Assembly: GCA_030593425.1 (NCBI GenBank)
Contig: JAUVHF010000034.1
Coordinates: forward strand, 1 to 11,970
Source: Anaerolineales bacterium
GTDB lineage: Bacteria > Chloroflexota > Anaerolineae > UBA7937
DNA: 11,970 nucleotides
Reading direction: 5' to 3'
Made by a program: the position numbers and the translations under genes. Numbering within the stretch: the stretch's first letter is position 1; each line of letters begins with the position of its first letter. Positions 1-6,944 of this stretch are shown one piece after another. The notes under the pieces were generated by a model. The model was not told the DNA's origin and did no database searches. It worked only from the letters and a program-made list of their open reading frames with translations.

Positions 1-1
1 C

Positions 2-157
2 CTCTGGAACCAAGGGACGAACTGGTGTGTGGGTTGCGGCGGCTTGTGTATCGGTTGTGTGGAGCCTACCTTCCCCGATCTCCTCTCGCCCCTCTACGAG
101 AGGATCGCGGATGAAGATATGCCTGGCATCGGGGAGCAGCAGGTGGTAAAGGGGTGA
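2..157 (+). CDS. [NiFe]-hydrogenase small subunit, C-terminal end (partial)
   Basis: The first 51 codons form the tail of a gene that starts before the window. The peptide contains WCVGCGGLCIGCVEPTFPD, followed by SPLYE. This matches the conserved C-terminal iron-sulfur ligand region of NiFe-hydrogenase small subunits (family pattern CIGCxEPxFxD...PfYe), which carry electrons from the NiFe site through a chain of clusters. The protein ends about 25 residues after that motif, and no hydrophobic C-terminal helix is seen. If it is membrane-attached, a partner subunit must anchor it. The TGA stop is followed after six bases by the GTG start of the histidine kinase in the same frame, so the two genes are almost certainly co-transcribed. 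The large subunit is not visible. Group assignment needs the missing N-terminal part. Confidence 0.82.
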   Translation, partial: LWNQGTNWCVGCGGLCIGCVEPTFPDLLSPLYERIADEDMPGIGEQQVVKG

Positions 158-163
158 GGAGCG

Positions 164-2023
164 GTGGTCGCCAGTCGAACTCTGAAAAGGTTTCAGATCT
201 TTGAAGGACTAACCGACAGTCAGTTGGAGAGGATAGCGGAACTTTGCCGAGAAGAGGTGTATCCCGGTGGTGTCACTATCTTCGAGGAAGGAGGCCGGGC
301 GGAGAACCTCTACCTCCTTTGGCAGGGGACAGTGGCTTTGGAGATGAAGATCCAGGCTTGGCCCCAGGAACCTCCCAAGAGCACGATCATAGATGTGATA
401 GCCAGAGGGGAACCTTTCGGCTGGTCGGCCCTAGCCGAGCCCCATATCCTCACCCTTTCAGCGAAGACCTTGGAGCACTCTAGGGTGATCGTAGTCAAAG
501 GGGACGACCTTTATCAACTTTTCGAGAGCGACCATCGTATGGGTTATCTGGTGATGGATAGGCTCACCGATGTTGTCGGCGAGCGGCTAAGGGGCACTAG
601 ACAGAAGTTGACCCAGATGCTGAAGGAAGTGGAGGTGGCGCGAGCCTACGCGCCTGAAGTGTCGACTCTGGTGCGGGGGGTAGAGGATTTCATCCGCTAT
701 AGGTGGGTAGCGGTCGCGGGGGTGATAGTTATCGCTTTTCTGGCTCAGGTGGTCTTCCGCGTTGATTTCCCCTCTCTGCCCATATTCGCCGTGGCTGGGG
801 GCATCGCGTTCTATAACCTGCTGTTCTGGCTATACGCCAGGGCTCTCGCGGGCGAGGAAACCCTCTCCCTGGCCGCCAAGGCCAGAAGGTTGGCCTATGT
901 ACAATCGATCACGGACCTAGTGGCCATTACTATCCTCATCCATTATACCGGGGGGATTGAGAACCCCTTCATCTTTTACTACGTCTTTCATGTCATCATC
1001 GCCAGCGTGCTCCTTTCTCCGGAGGTCGCCTATTCATTAGCCACCTTCGCCCTTCTTCTCCTCTCCTCCTTGGTGGGGCTGGAATACTTCGGCTTCCTTC
1101 CCCATGTCCATCTAGGGGGGTTCGTCTCTCCTTACCTTTATCAACAGGGCACCTTCGTTTTGGCCGTCCTTTTGGCCTTCGCCACTACGCTCTATGTGAG
1201 TTGCTATATGACTGTCACCATCAGTGGGGAGTTGAGGAGGAGACAGGGGGAGATAGTGGCTCTGAAGGATCGCCTCCTGGCTGAGGCACGAGAACTGGAA
1301 GAGTCGAATAGAGAACTGGTCAGGTTGGATAGGCTAAAGACCTACTTTTTGGCCATCGCCTCCCACGATCTGAAGACCCCTCTAGCGGCGGTGGAGAGTT
1401 ACTTGCAGGTGATCTTAGGCGGCTTCGTGGGGGAGATCACGAAGAAGCAAAGGCATATGATGGAGAGGAGCAGCCTCAGGATTAAGGAACTGATCGGCAT
1501 GATCAACCGCTTTCTAGATCTGGCTCACATCGAGAGGGGCGAGATCGTTCACAAGATGGAGATGACTTCTCTGGATGAGGTCCTAGATCGATGCGTGGAG
1601 GAGATGCAGGTTCTGGCCTCGGAGAAGGGTCAAACTCTAACCATGGAAAAGCCTCCCTCTCTGCCAGTGATCTACGCCTCTCCTAGTCACTTGCACCAAG
1701 TCTTGACTAACCTTTTGAGCAACGCGATCAAGTTCACCCCTGAAGGGGGAGTGATAACCTTAGGAGTGGAAGAGATAGGTGATAATATCCAGGTAATGGT
1801 AACCGATACGGGGGTAGGAATCGACCCTGAGGATATGCCCCGCATATTCGAGGACTTCTACCGGGGCAAAAGAGTGGGGGGAGTGGGAACGGGCTTGGGG
1901 TTATCGATAGCCAAGAGGATCGTGGAAGCCCATCGGGGGAAGATCTGGGCCCAGTCGCCGTACGCTGAGGGTCAACCGGGGAGTAGGTTCACCTTCGTCA
2001 TCCCCAAGGACTCTAGGAGGTGA
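164..2023 (+). CDS. Membrane sensor histidine kinase: cNMP-binding-like domain + RegB-type 6-TM sensor + HisKA/HATPase
   Basis: This is a 619-residue hybrid sensor kinase. Residues about 8-130 look like a Crp/cNMP-binding beta-roll (FEGLTDSQLERIAE, then YPGGVTIFEEGGRAENLYLL). Residues about 181-350 contain roughly six hydrophobic helices. Between helices 3 and 4 lies GGIENPF (263-269), which matches the GGxxNPF loop that in RegB/PrrB kinases is linked to quinone binding. A charged linker (about 352-392) leads to the H-box ASHDLKTPL with phospho-acceptor His401. The ATPase domain has the N-box (Asn520), DTGVGID (Asp548) and a GTGLGLS G2 box. The redox-active Cys found about 40 residues after the H-box His in RegB is absent here, so quinone sensing rather than thiol sensing is inferred. 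The GTG start is supported by GAGGAG just upstream, which overlaps the hydrogenase stop; no upstream start is possible because the TGA is in frame. The receivers encoded at 2992 and 3445 are plausible partners. Confidence 0.88.
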   Translation: MVASRTLKRFQIFEGLTDSQLERIAELCREEVYPGGVTIFEEGGRAENLYLLWQGTVALEMKIQAWPQEPPKSTIIDVIARGEPFGWSALAEPHILTLSAKTLEHSRVIVVKGDDLYQLFESDHRMGYLVMDRLTDVVGERLRGTRQKLTQMLKEVEVARAYAPEVSTLVRGVEDFIRYRWVAVAGVIVIAFLAQVVFRVDFPSLPIFAVAGGIAFYNLLFWLYARALAGEETLSLAAKARRLAYVQSITDLVAITILIHYTGGIENPFIFYYVFHVIIASVLLSPEVAYSLATFALLLLSSLVGLEYFGFLPHVHLGGFVSPYLYQQGTFVLAVLLAFATTLYVSCYMTVTISGELRRRQGEIVALKDRLLAEARELEESNRELVRLDRLKTYFLAIASHDLKTPLAAVESYLQVILGGFVGEITKKQRHMMERSSLRIKELIGMINRFLDLAHIERGEIVHKMEMTSLDEVLDRCVEEMQVLASEKGQTLTMEKPPSLPVIYASPSHLHQVLTNLLSNAIKFTPEGGVITLGVEEIGDNIQVMVTDTGVGIDPEDMPRIFEDFYRGKRVGGVGTGLGLSIAKRIVEAHRGKIWAQSPYAEGQPGSRFTFVIPKDSRR

Positions 2024-2025
2024 TC
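2015..2025 (+). promoter_or_regulatory. Near-perfect anti-16S complement at the kinase stop codon
   Basis: AGGAGGTGATC is a full Shine-Dalgarno match. It overlaps the kinase stop TGA and lies 13 bases before an in-frame GTG at 2034 and 31 bases before ATG 2052. The spacing is long for the GTG and far too long for the ATG. It may help reload ribosomes between the two genes, or it may be incidental. Confidence 0.4.
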
Positions 2026-2051
2026 TTCTTCCGGTGTTAGGGGGTGGTAGT

Positions 2052-2969
2052 ATGAAAAGCGGTAGCAATCTGGAGCGGGTGCTTGAGGAGGGCCACTTCG
2101 CCGTGACCGCGGAACTAGGGCCTCCTAAAGGTAGTAGCGCGGAGTTTGTTCGCCGAAAGGCCGGACTTTTGAAGCCCTGTTGCGATGCGGCGAACATCAC
2201 CGATAACCAGACGGCAGTAGTCCGCATGTCCAGCGTGGCGGCTTGTGCCTTGGTGAAGCAAGAAGGGCTGGACCCGGTGATGCAGATGACCTGCCGGGAT
2301 AGGAATAGGATCGCCATTCAGAGCGATCTATTGGGGGCGGTGGCCTTGGGCATACGGAACCTCCTTTGCCTCTCTGGCGACCATCAGAAGTTCGGCAACC
2401 ACCCAGGCTCGAAGAACGTCCACGACTTGGATTCCATTCAGTTGATCGGGGCGGTAAGAAAGATGCGAGACGAGGCGCAATTCATGAGCGGGGACAAGAT
2501 ATCGGGAGGGATGCCCCTCTTCATTGGCGCCGCCGCCAACCCCTACGCAGATCCCTTCGAATTCAGAGTGCTCCGCTTGGCCAAGAAGGTTAAGGCGGGA
2601 GCGGATTTCATTCAAACCCAAGCGGTCTTCGATGTGGAGCGGTTCGCCAAGTGGATGGAGATGGTGCGAGATAAGGGGCTGGACCAGAAGGTCCGTATCC
2701 TGGCGGGGCTCATACCCATCAAGTCGGTCGGTATGGCTCGCTATATGCGGGATTATGTCTCTGGCCTAATGGTCCCCGATGAGTTGGTCGATAGGATGGA
2801 GAACGCCAAGGATGCCAAGGAGGAAGGGGTGCAGATCGCCCTGGAGATCATCGAACAGATAAGGGATATCCCCGGCGTTCACGGGATCCATATCATGGCT
2901 GTGGCTTGGGAGGAGGTCGTTCCCCTCATCACTGAGAGGGCGGGGTTTCTACCCAGGCCGATAGTCTAG
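2052..2969 (+). CDS. metF: Methylenetetrahydrofolate reductase family protein, MetF paralogue 1
   Basis: This is a 305-residue TIM-barrel protein of the MTHFR family, which reduces 5,10-methylene-THF to 5-methyl-THF using FMN. The family's key positions are present: Glu21 in VTAELGPPKG, Asp110 in LCLSGDH, and Gln190 in IQTQAVF, corresponding to the catalytic Glu, Asp and Gln of the E. coli enzyme. A block TCRDRNRIAIQSDLL is shared almost exactly with the second MetF at 4562. ATG 2052 is preferred because GGGGGTGG lies about six bases upstream and because the N-terminus then lines up with paralogue 2. GTG 2034 would add six residues (MLGGGS). It sits between the kinase and the two receivers, apart from metV, so it may be a regulatory or alternative-partner form, or it may share MetV with paralogue 2. 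The true substrate is inferred from the family. Confidence 0.87.
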   Translation: MKSGSNLERVLEEGHFAVTAELGPPKGSSAEFVRRKAGLLKPCCDAANITDNQTAVVRMSSVAACALVKQEGLDPVMQMTCRDRNRIAIQSDLLGAVALGIRNLLCLSGDHQKFGNHPGSKNVHDLDSIQLIGAVRKMRDEAQFMSGDKISGGMPLFIGAAANPYADPFEFRVLRLAKKVKAGADFIQTQAVFDVERFAKWMEMVRDKGLDQKVRILAGLIPIKSVGMARYMRDYVSGLMVPDELVDRMENAKDAKEEGVQIALEIIEQIRDIPGVHGIHIMAVAWEEVVPLITERAGFLPRPIV

Positions 2970-2991
2970 CTTCCTGGCTAGATGGGAGGGG

Positions 2992-3399
2992 ATGATGGAA
3001 CGGCAACCCAAAATATTGGTAGTCGATGACGATCCGGATATCAGAGAGGCGATAACTACCATCCTTTCCACTCAACCCTATGAGGTGGTGGAAGCCAAGG
3101 ACGGGGTGGAGTGCCTGGAGAGGATCAGGGAGGGGGTGCCGGATCTTTTGATCCTAGACCTCCTCATGCCTCGGAAAGACGGCTTCGCCGTAGTCCGAGA
3201 ACTGAGGGAGAACCCCAAGTATGCCAAGTTGCCTATCTTGATCCTGACCGCGGTGCGGGAGGATGCCAGTCGCCGACGGTACGAGTTGGAGACCGGTTTG
3301 GCTCTCGATGTCCAGGATTACGTGGAGAAGCCGATCCCCCCAGCCGATCTCTTGCACCGGGTGAGCAAACTCCTTGGGAAAGCAAGAGAGGAGTCATAG
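2992..3399 (+). CDS. Stand-alone response regulator receiver (REC) protein 1
   Basis: This 135-residue CheY-like single-domain receiver has no DNA-binding or enzymatic output domain. The acidic pocket is Asp12-Asp14, the phospho-acceptor is Asp56 (LILDLLMP), the switch Thr is Thr86 and the conserved Lys is Lys113 in YVEKP. The distance from Thr86 to Lys113 is 27 residues against 22 in E. coli CheY, so the alpha4 segment carries a five-residue extension. It can be aligned without gaps to the next gene. Two ATGs occur in a row; ATG 2995 is equally possible, with GGGAGGGG just upstream. With no output domain it probably acts by protein-protein contact or as a phosphate relay for the kinase encoded at 164. 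Confidence 0.9.
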   Translation: MMERQPKILVVDDDPDIREAITTILSTQPYEVVEAKDGVECLERIREGVPDLLILDLLMPRKDGFAVVRELRENPKYAKLPILILTAVREDASRRRYELETGLALDVQDYVEKPIPPADLLHRVSKLLGKAREES

Positions 3400-3444
3400 G
3401 TTTCTTTCCACAGGGTTGGAGGATTCTGAGGACGGAGGAAAAAG

Positions 3445-3834
3445 GTGACGAAGATACTGCTTGTCGACGATGACCCGGATTTCGTAGAGGCCACGAAGAT
3501 CGTTCTGGAAAGTGCACCCTACCAGGTAGAGGTGGCCTACAACGGGACGGAGGCCCTGGCTAAGGTACACGAGGAGAAGCCGGACCTGATCATTCTAGAC
3601 ATCATCATGCCAGAACAGGATGGCTTCAAGGTCTGTAAGGCGCTCAAAGAGGACCCCGAACTTTCGAAGATCCCCATCATCATGTTGACCAGCCTTTCGG
3701 AGCGGATGGGGGAGACGGTCTATTCGGTGAGCGATGGCCTCATGTTGGAGGCCGAGGACTATGTGGACAAGCCGGTGACCCCCGATGAACTGTTGGCTCG
3801 GGTGGCCAAATTCCTGGTGAAGGGACAATCATAG
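3445..3834 (+). CDS. Stand-alone response regulator receiver (REC) protein 2
   Basis: This is a 129-residue CheY-like receiver. The GTG start is fixed by GGAGG six bases upstream. Acidic residues are Asp8-Asp10, the phospho-acceptor is Asp52 (IILDIIMP), the switch Thr is Thr82 and the Lys is Lys109 in YVDKP. It shares with its neighbour the same five-residue extension before a (D/E)xx(D)YVxKP motif. By eye it is about 45-50% identical over some 124 gap-free positions, which indicates a tandem duplication. There is no effector domain. Lying directly before metV, it could act on the reductase complex itself or compete for phosphate with receiver 1. The partner kinase is inferred from proximity. 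Confidence 0.9.
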   Translation: MTKILLVDDDPDFVEATKIVLESAPYQVEVAYNGTEALAKVHEEKPDLIILDIIMPEQDGFKVCKALKEDPELSKIPIIMLTSLSERMGETVYSVSDGLMLEAEDYVDKPVTPDELLARVAKFLVKGQS

Positions 3835-3862
3835 CGGTCTTTATATATGCCCTGATATCATC

Positions 3863-3867
3863 GGAGG
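3863..3867 (+). promoter_or_regulatory. Ribosome binding site deciding the metV start
   Basis: GGAGG ends six bases before ATG 3874. It abuts the in-frame TTG at 3868 and so cannot serve it. This sets the metV start at 3874. Confidence 0.75.
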
Positions 3868-3873
3868 TTGTAT

Positions 3874-4584
3874 ATGTTGGTTTCTGAGCAGAAGCCTCTA
3901 GAGGAGATCCTGCGCTCCTTAGAGGGGGAGGGTAGGGTCTTCCTACTAGGCTGTCGTGGATGTGCGGAGGCGTGCCAGACTGGCGGCGAGAAAGAGGTTC
4001 TGGCCATGAAAGAGACGCTAGAAGGGGCGGGAAAGGAGATCGCCGGCTGGGCGGCCTTGGATTTCCTCTGTCAGAAGGGTCTGGTTAAGACGGGGCTCTA
4101 CCCTTTTGAGGATCAGATCGTCTCCGCAGATTCGATCTTGACCATGTGTTGTGGTATCGGGGTTCAGGTTACCTCATCGGTGGTGGGGAAGGTGACCCAT
4201 CCGGCCTGCAATACTATCTCCCTCGGTGGTTCGCGGGGCGAATGGTGGGGCAGTGAGAGGTGTCTAGAGTGTGGCGACTGTCTCCTAGACCTGACGGGAG
4301 GGATCTGCCCTCTCACCGCCTGCACCAAGAGCCTGATCAACGGCCCCTGCGGTGGCGCGAGGGATGGGAGGTGCGAGTTCGAACCCGAGGTGCGGGAGTG
4401 CGGATGGCAACTCATATACGAGCGGTTGAAGAAACTGGACCGGCTTCATAAGTTGCGGGAGATATCCCTCCCCAAGGACTTCGCCCGCATGCAGCCACCC
4501 AAGGATCTACGGGGCACCGCTTTCTGGAGTCTGGGACAGCGACAGGAGGAGCGAACCGGGGATGAAACTCTCGGAACTCTTTAA
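3874..4584 (+). CDS. metV: MetV-type iron-sulfur/zinc partner of methylene-THF reductase
   Basis: This 236-residue cysteine-rich protein resembles the MTHFR C-terminal family (MetV), the partner of MetF in acetogens. MetV carries FeS clusters and zinc and passes electrons to the FMN of MetF. The sequence shows an N-terminal CxxCxxxC group (Cys27, Cys30, Cys34), a central MCCGIGVQ, and a dense C-terminal group: Cys130, Cys133, Cys136, Cys145, Cys150, Cys159, Cys167 and Cys176. The stretch SLINGPCGG is typical of the family. Its last codons overlap the start of the second metF by 23 bases, indicating translational coupling and probably fixed stoichiometry with that paralogue. The start at 3874 rests on the GGAGG six bases upstream. 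No separate N-terminal transport signal is present, so it acts in the cytoplasm. Confidence 0.88.
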   Translation: MLVSEQKPLEEILRSLEGEGRVFLLGCRGCAEACQTGGEKEVLAMKETLEGAGKEIAGWAALDFLCQKGLVKTGLYPFEDQIVSADSILTMCCGIGVQVTSSVVGKVTHPACNTISLGGSRGEWWGSERCLECGDCLLDLTGGICPLTACTKSLINGPCGGARDGRCEFEPEVRECGWQLIYERLKKLDRLHKLREISLPKDFARMQPPKDLRGTAFWSLGQRQEERTGDETLGTL

Positions 4585-5428
4585 CGATGGCAAGTTCGTC
4601 ATCACCACCGAGGCTGGCCCACCAAAGGGCGTCGATGTGGAGCGGATGCTGGAGGATGTGGAACTCTTGCGCGAGAGGGTGGACGCCTTTAATGTCACCG
4701 ATCAGCAGAGTTCGGTGATGAGGCTTGGTTCCCTGGCGGTGAGCGCGCTCCTCAAACGGAGGGGGATAGAGCCCGTATTTCAGGTCACCTGCCGGGACCG
4801 CAATCGCATTGCCTTACAGTCTGACCTTTTGAGCGCCTATGTTTTGGGTATAGAAAATGTCTTATGCCTCACCGGAGACTATGTCTCCCTGGGAGACCAT
4901 CTGGGGGCCAAGCCGGTCTTCGATCTCGACTCCGTCTCCCTTCTTTTGACCGCATCTAGGTTGCAGGAAGGGTACGATTTGGCGGGCAGGGAAATTGCGG
5001 GCAGCCCCACTTTCTGTCTGGGGGCGGTGGTCAACCCGGGGGCTAACCCCTTGGAGCCCCAGATCATCAAGATGGAGAAGAAGATCGAAGCGGGCGCCCG
5101 GTTCTTCCAGACCCAGGCGGTCTACGAGCCAGAGAGATTTGCGGCGTTCATGAAGCAAGTGGAGGGGTTCGGCGTGCCGGTCATGGTGGGTATCATCCTC
5201 CTCAAGTCCGCCGGTATGGCTCGCTTCATGAACCGGAACGTGGCCGGTATCCACGTGCCAGATCACCTCATCGTCGAGATGGAGGAGGCGAAAGATAGGG
5301 CGGAGATGAGCGTGGAGATAGCGGGCCGGCTGATTAGGGAGATGAAGGGTCTCTGTCAAGGGGTGCATATTATGGCTTTGGGTTGGGAGAAGTATGTGCC
5401 CACTGTCCTGGATGCGGCAGGGTTATAG
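4562..5428 (+). CDS. metF: Methylenetetrahydrofolate reductase, MetF paralogue 2
   Basis: This is a 288-residue MTHFR-family TIM barrel. Family catalytic positions are Glu17 (ITTEAGPPKG), Asp106 (LCLTGDY) and Gln185 (TQAVY). It is somewhat shorter than paralogue 1, which carries a longer C-terminus and small internal differences. The gene overlaps metV and so is the most likely direct MetV partner, forming a MetVF unit that reduces methylene-THF in the methyl branch of the Wood-Ljungdahl pathway. The phosphoesterase begins three bases after its stop. No NAD(P)H-binding domain is seen, as expected when electrons arrive through MetV. Whether electrons come from ferredoxin, NADH or an Hdr-type protein cannot be told from this gene alone. 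Confidence 0.9.
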   Translation: MKLSELFNDGKFVITTEAGPPKGVDVERMLEDVELLRERVDAFNVTDQQSSVMRLGSLAVSALLKRRGIEPVFQVTCRDRNRIALQSDLLSAYVLGIENVLCLTGDYVSLGDHLGAKPVFDLDSVSLLLTASRLQEGYDLAGREIAGSPTFCLGAVVNPGANPLEPQIIKMEKKIEAGARFFQTQAVYEPERFAAFMKQVEGFGVPVMVGIILLKSAGMARFMNRNVAGIHVPDHLIVEMEEAKDRAEMSVEIAGRLIREMKGLCQGVHIMALGWEKYVPTVLDAAGL

Positions 5429-5430
5429 AG

Positions 5431-6135
5431 ATGAGGGTTCTTATCTTCTCTGATCTACATGCCAATTGGGAGGCTCTTTTGACCATGCAGACCGCGGAGC
5501 GGAAGCCGGACGCCATCCTCTTCCTGGGCGATGCGATCGATTTTGGCCCCGATCCCCTGCTCTCCGTCCGCTGGCTTAGAAAGAACGTCCACTACGGCGT
5601 GCGGGGGAACCACGATAACGCCCTGGTCACGGGGATGGATTGTGCGTGTGGGGAAGAGTATCTCGACCTCTCCATCGCCACCCGGGAGTATAGTACTCGC
5701 CTTCTGGGCTCGTCTGAGAAGGCCTATCTGGCCGCCCTCCCACTCGAGGCCAGGGTCGAACTAGGTGGGGCCCGCTTCTATCTTGCCCATGCCTCCCCAA
5801 AGGATCATCTCTTCAAATACCTTAATGTGGCCACGGCCAGGGAAGAGGAGTTGCGGGAGGAGATGGCCGGCATCGAGGCGGATGTCATATTCTTGGGTCA
5901 TACCCATATCCCGGCTATAAGGAAGGTGAAAGATACCTATCTGGTCAACCCTGGCAGCCTAGGGCAGCCTCGCCATGGCACCCCCAGCGCCACCTACGCC
6001 CTCTGGGAGGATGGGGAGTTGGCTATCAGACATGTGGACTACAACTGGGCTGAGACCCAAAGGAAAGTGGCGCTCCTTCCCCTGGAGCCTGACCAGATCC
6101 AGCGACTGCAAGATATCCTGGAGCGAGGCTTATAG
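5431..6135 (+). CDS. Calcineurin-like metallophosphoesterase, YfcE/MJ0936-like
   Basis: This 234-residue cytoplasmic protein has the full set of dinuclear metal ligands of the calcineurin-like family: Asp8 and His10 (SDLHAN), Asp34 (LGDAIDFGP), Asn60-His61 (RGNHDN), His120 (LAHASP) and His157 and His159 (GHTH). VNPGSLGQPR near residue 175 is typical of the YfcE/MJ0936 branch, whose known members hydrolyse phosphodiesters and related phosphate esters in vitro. The start ATG follows the metF stop almost directly; a longer in-frame opening from 5383 would run inside metF and is not preferred. An unusual CACGEEY insertion follows the metal-binding NHD. Its overlap with cooC by one base suggests a shared role, but no substrate can be named. 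Confidence 0.85.
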   Translation: MRVLIFSDLHANWEALLTMQTAERKPDAILFLGDAIDFGPDPLLSVRWLRKNVHYGVRGNHDNALVTGMDCACGEEYLDLSIATREYSTRLLGSSEKAYLAALPLEARVELGGARFYLAHASPKDHLFKYLNVATAREEELREEMAGIEADVIFLGHTHIPAIRKVKDTYLVNPGSLGQPRHGTPSATYALWEDGELAIRHVDYNWAETQRKVALLPLEPDQIQRLQDILERGL

Positions 6136-6944
6136 TGAGGATAGCGATCACGGGCAAAGGGGGAGTGGGCAAGACCACCCTGGCTAGTCTCTTGGCACAT
6201 ATATATGCTCAGGAGGGGCAAAAGGTCTTGGCTATCGACGCTGACCCTAGTCCCAACCTGGCTTCTGCCCTCGGTTTTCCTCCCCACCTGGTGGCCGAAA
6301 TCATGCCCATCGCCCAGATGGGAGACCTCATCACCGAGCGGACGGGTGCCAAGCCGGGCACGATGGGTGGCTTCTTCACCCTGAACCCTCGAGTCGATGA
6401 TATCCCCGATCGCTTCAGCGTTGTCCATCGGGGCATCAGGCTTCTTCAGATGGGTGGCCTCAAGAAGGGGGGGAGCGGCTGCCTCTGTCCCGAGAACGCG
6501 CTTCTTAAAAGCCTGATGGCTCATCTCTTATTGGACCGCTCGGAGGTGGTGATCCTCGATATGGAGGCCGGAGTGGAGCATCTGGGGAGGGGGACGGCCA
6601 AAGCGGTGGACGCTTTCCTCATCGTAGTGGAGCCTGGACGGCGAAGTCTCCAGACCGCTCGATTGATCCGGGATTTGGCTTCGGATCTAGGCGTTCCACG
6701 ACTCTACCTGGTGGGCAACAAGGTTCGCCATGAGGAGGATCGAGGGTTCATCGATAGGAACAGCCCTGGACTTCCTCTCTTGGGTTACCTCTCCGCCGAC
6801 CCGAAGGTGATCGAGGCCGATCTCAAGGGGATGGCGGTCTTCGGCGCTGCGCCAAAAGTGGTGGAGGAGGCTCGAGATATCTGGCAGAGGTTGAGGAAAG
6901 GAGAACCCGCTTCCACCTCAGTGAAGGGAGACAGATGGCGATAA
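6135..6944 (+). CDS. cooC: CooC-type nickel-insertion ATPase for CO dehydrogenase
   Basis: This 269-residue P-loop protein of the SIMIBI/MinD class has a deviant Walker A (GKGGVGKTT, residues 7-15) and AIDADPSPN following it. A CLC motif at residues 116-118 matches the CxC metal-binding pair that bridges the CooC dimer and binds Zn or Ni. VVILDMEAGVEHLGRG is the switch II-like region seen in CooC proteins. The family uses ATP to help load nickel into carbon monoxide dehydrogenase. The GTG start overlaps the phosphoesterase stop (TAGTG), and the 3' end overlaps the next gene by ten bases. A CODH (acsA/cooS) gene is therefore expected close by, although none lies in this window. Confidence 0.9.
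   Translation: MRIAITGKGGVGKTTLASLLAHIYAQEGQKVLAIDADPSPNLASALGFPPHLVAEIMPIAQMGDLITERTGAKPGTMGGFFTLNPRVDDIPDRFSVVHRGIRLLQMGGLKKGGSGCLCPENALLKSLMAHLLLDRSEVVILDMEAGVEHLGRGTAKAVDAFLIVVEPGRRSLQTARLIRDLASDLGVPRLYLVGNKVRHEEDRGFIDRNSPGLPLLGYLSADPKVIEADLKGMAVFGAAPKVVEEARDIWQRLRKGEPASTSVKGDRWR

Noticed and set aside
155..157. TGA between the hydrogenase tail and kinase as a possible selenocysteine or readthrough codon
   Set aside because: The hydrogenase C-terminus has the expected length and a ribosome site plus GTG follow at once; no SECIS-like hairpin is seen just downstream.
2034..2051. GTG 2034 as the start of the first metF
   Set aside because: The added residues MLGGGS do not resemble the family N-terminus, spacing from AGGAGG is long, and ATG 2052 has its own G-rich site. 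It is kept only as an alternative.
1901..2317. 138-codon open frame on the - strand
   Set aside because: It is antisense to the kinase end and metF1, both clearly conserved protein-coding; no recognisable motif.
3868..3873. TTG 3868 as the metV start
   Set aside because: It directly abuts the GGAGG site, leaving no spacing; ATG 3874 has ideal spacing.
4377..4384. GTTCGAAC, a tRNA T-loop-like sequence
   Set aside because: It lies inside the conserved cysteine-rich part of metV and no acceptor, D or anticodon stems can be formed around it.
4862..5368. 168-codon open frame on the - strand
   Set aside because: It lies antisense to metF2, is His-rich in the way of complementary-strand shadows, and has no family resemblance or ribosome site.
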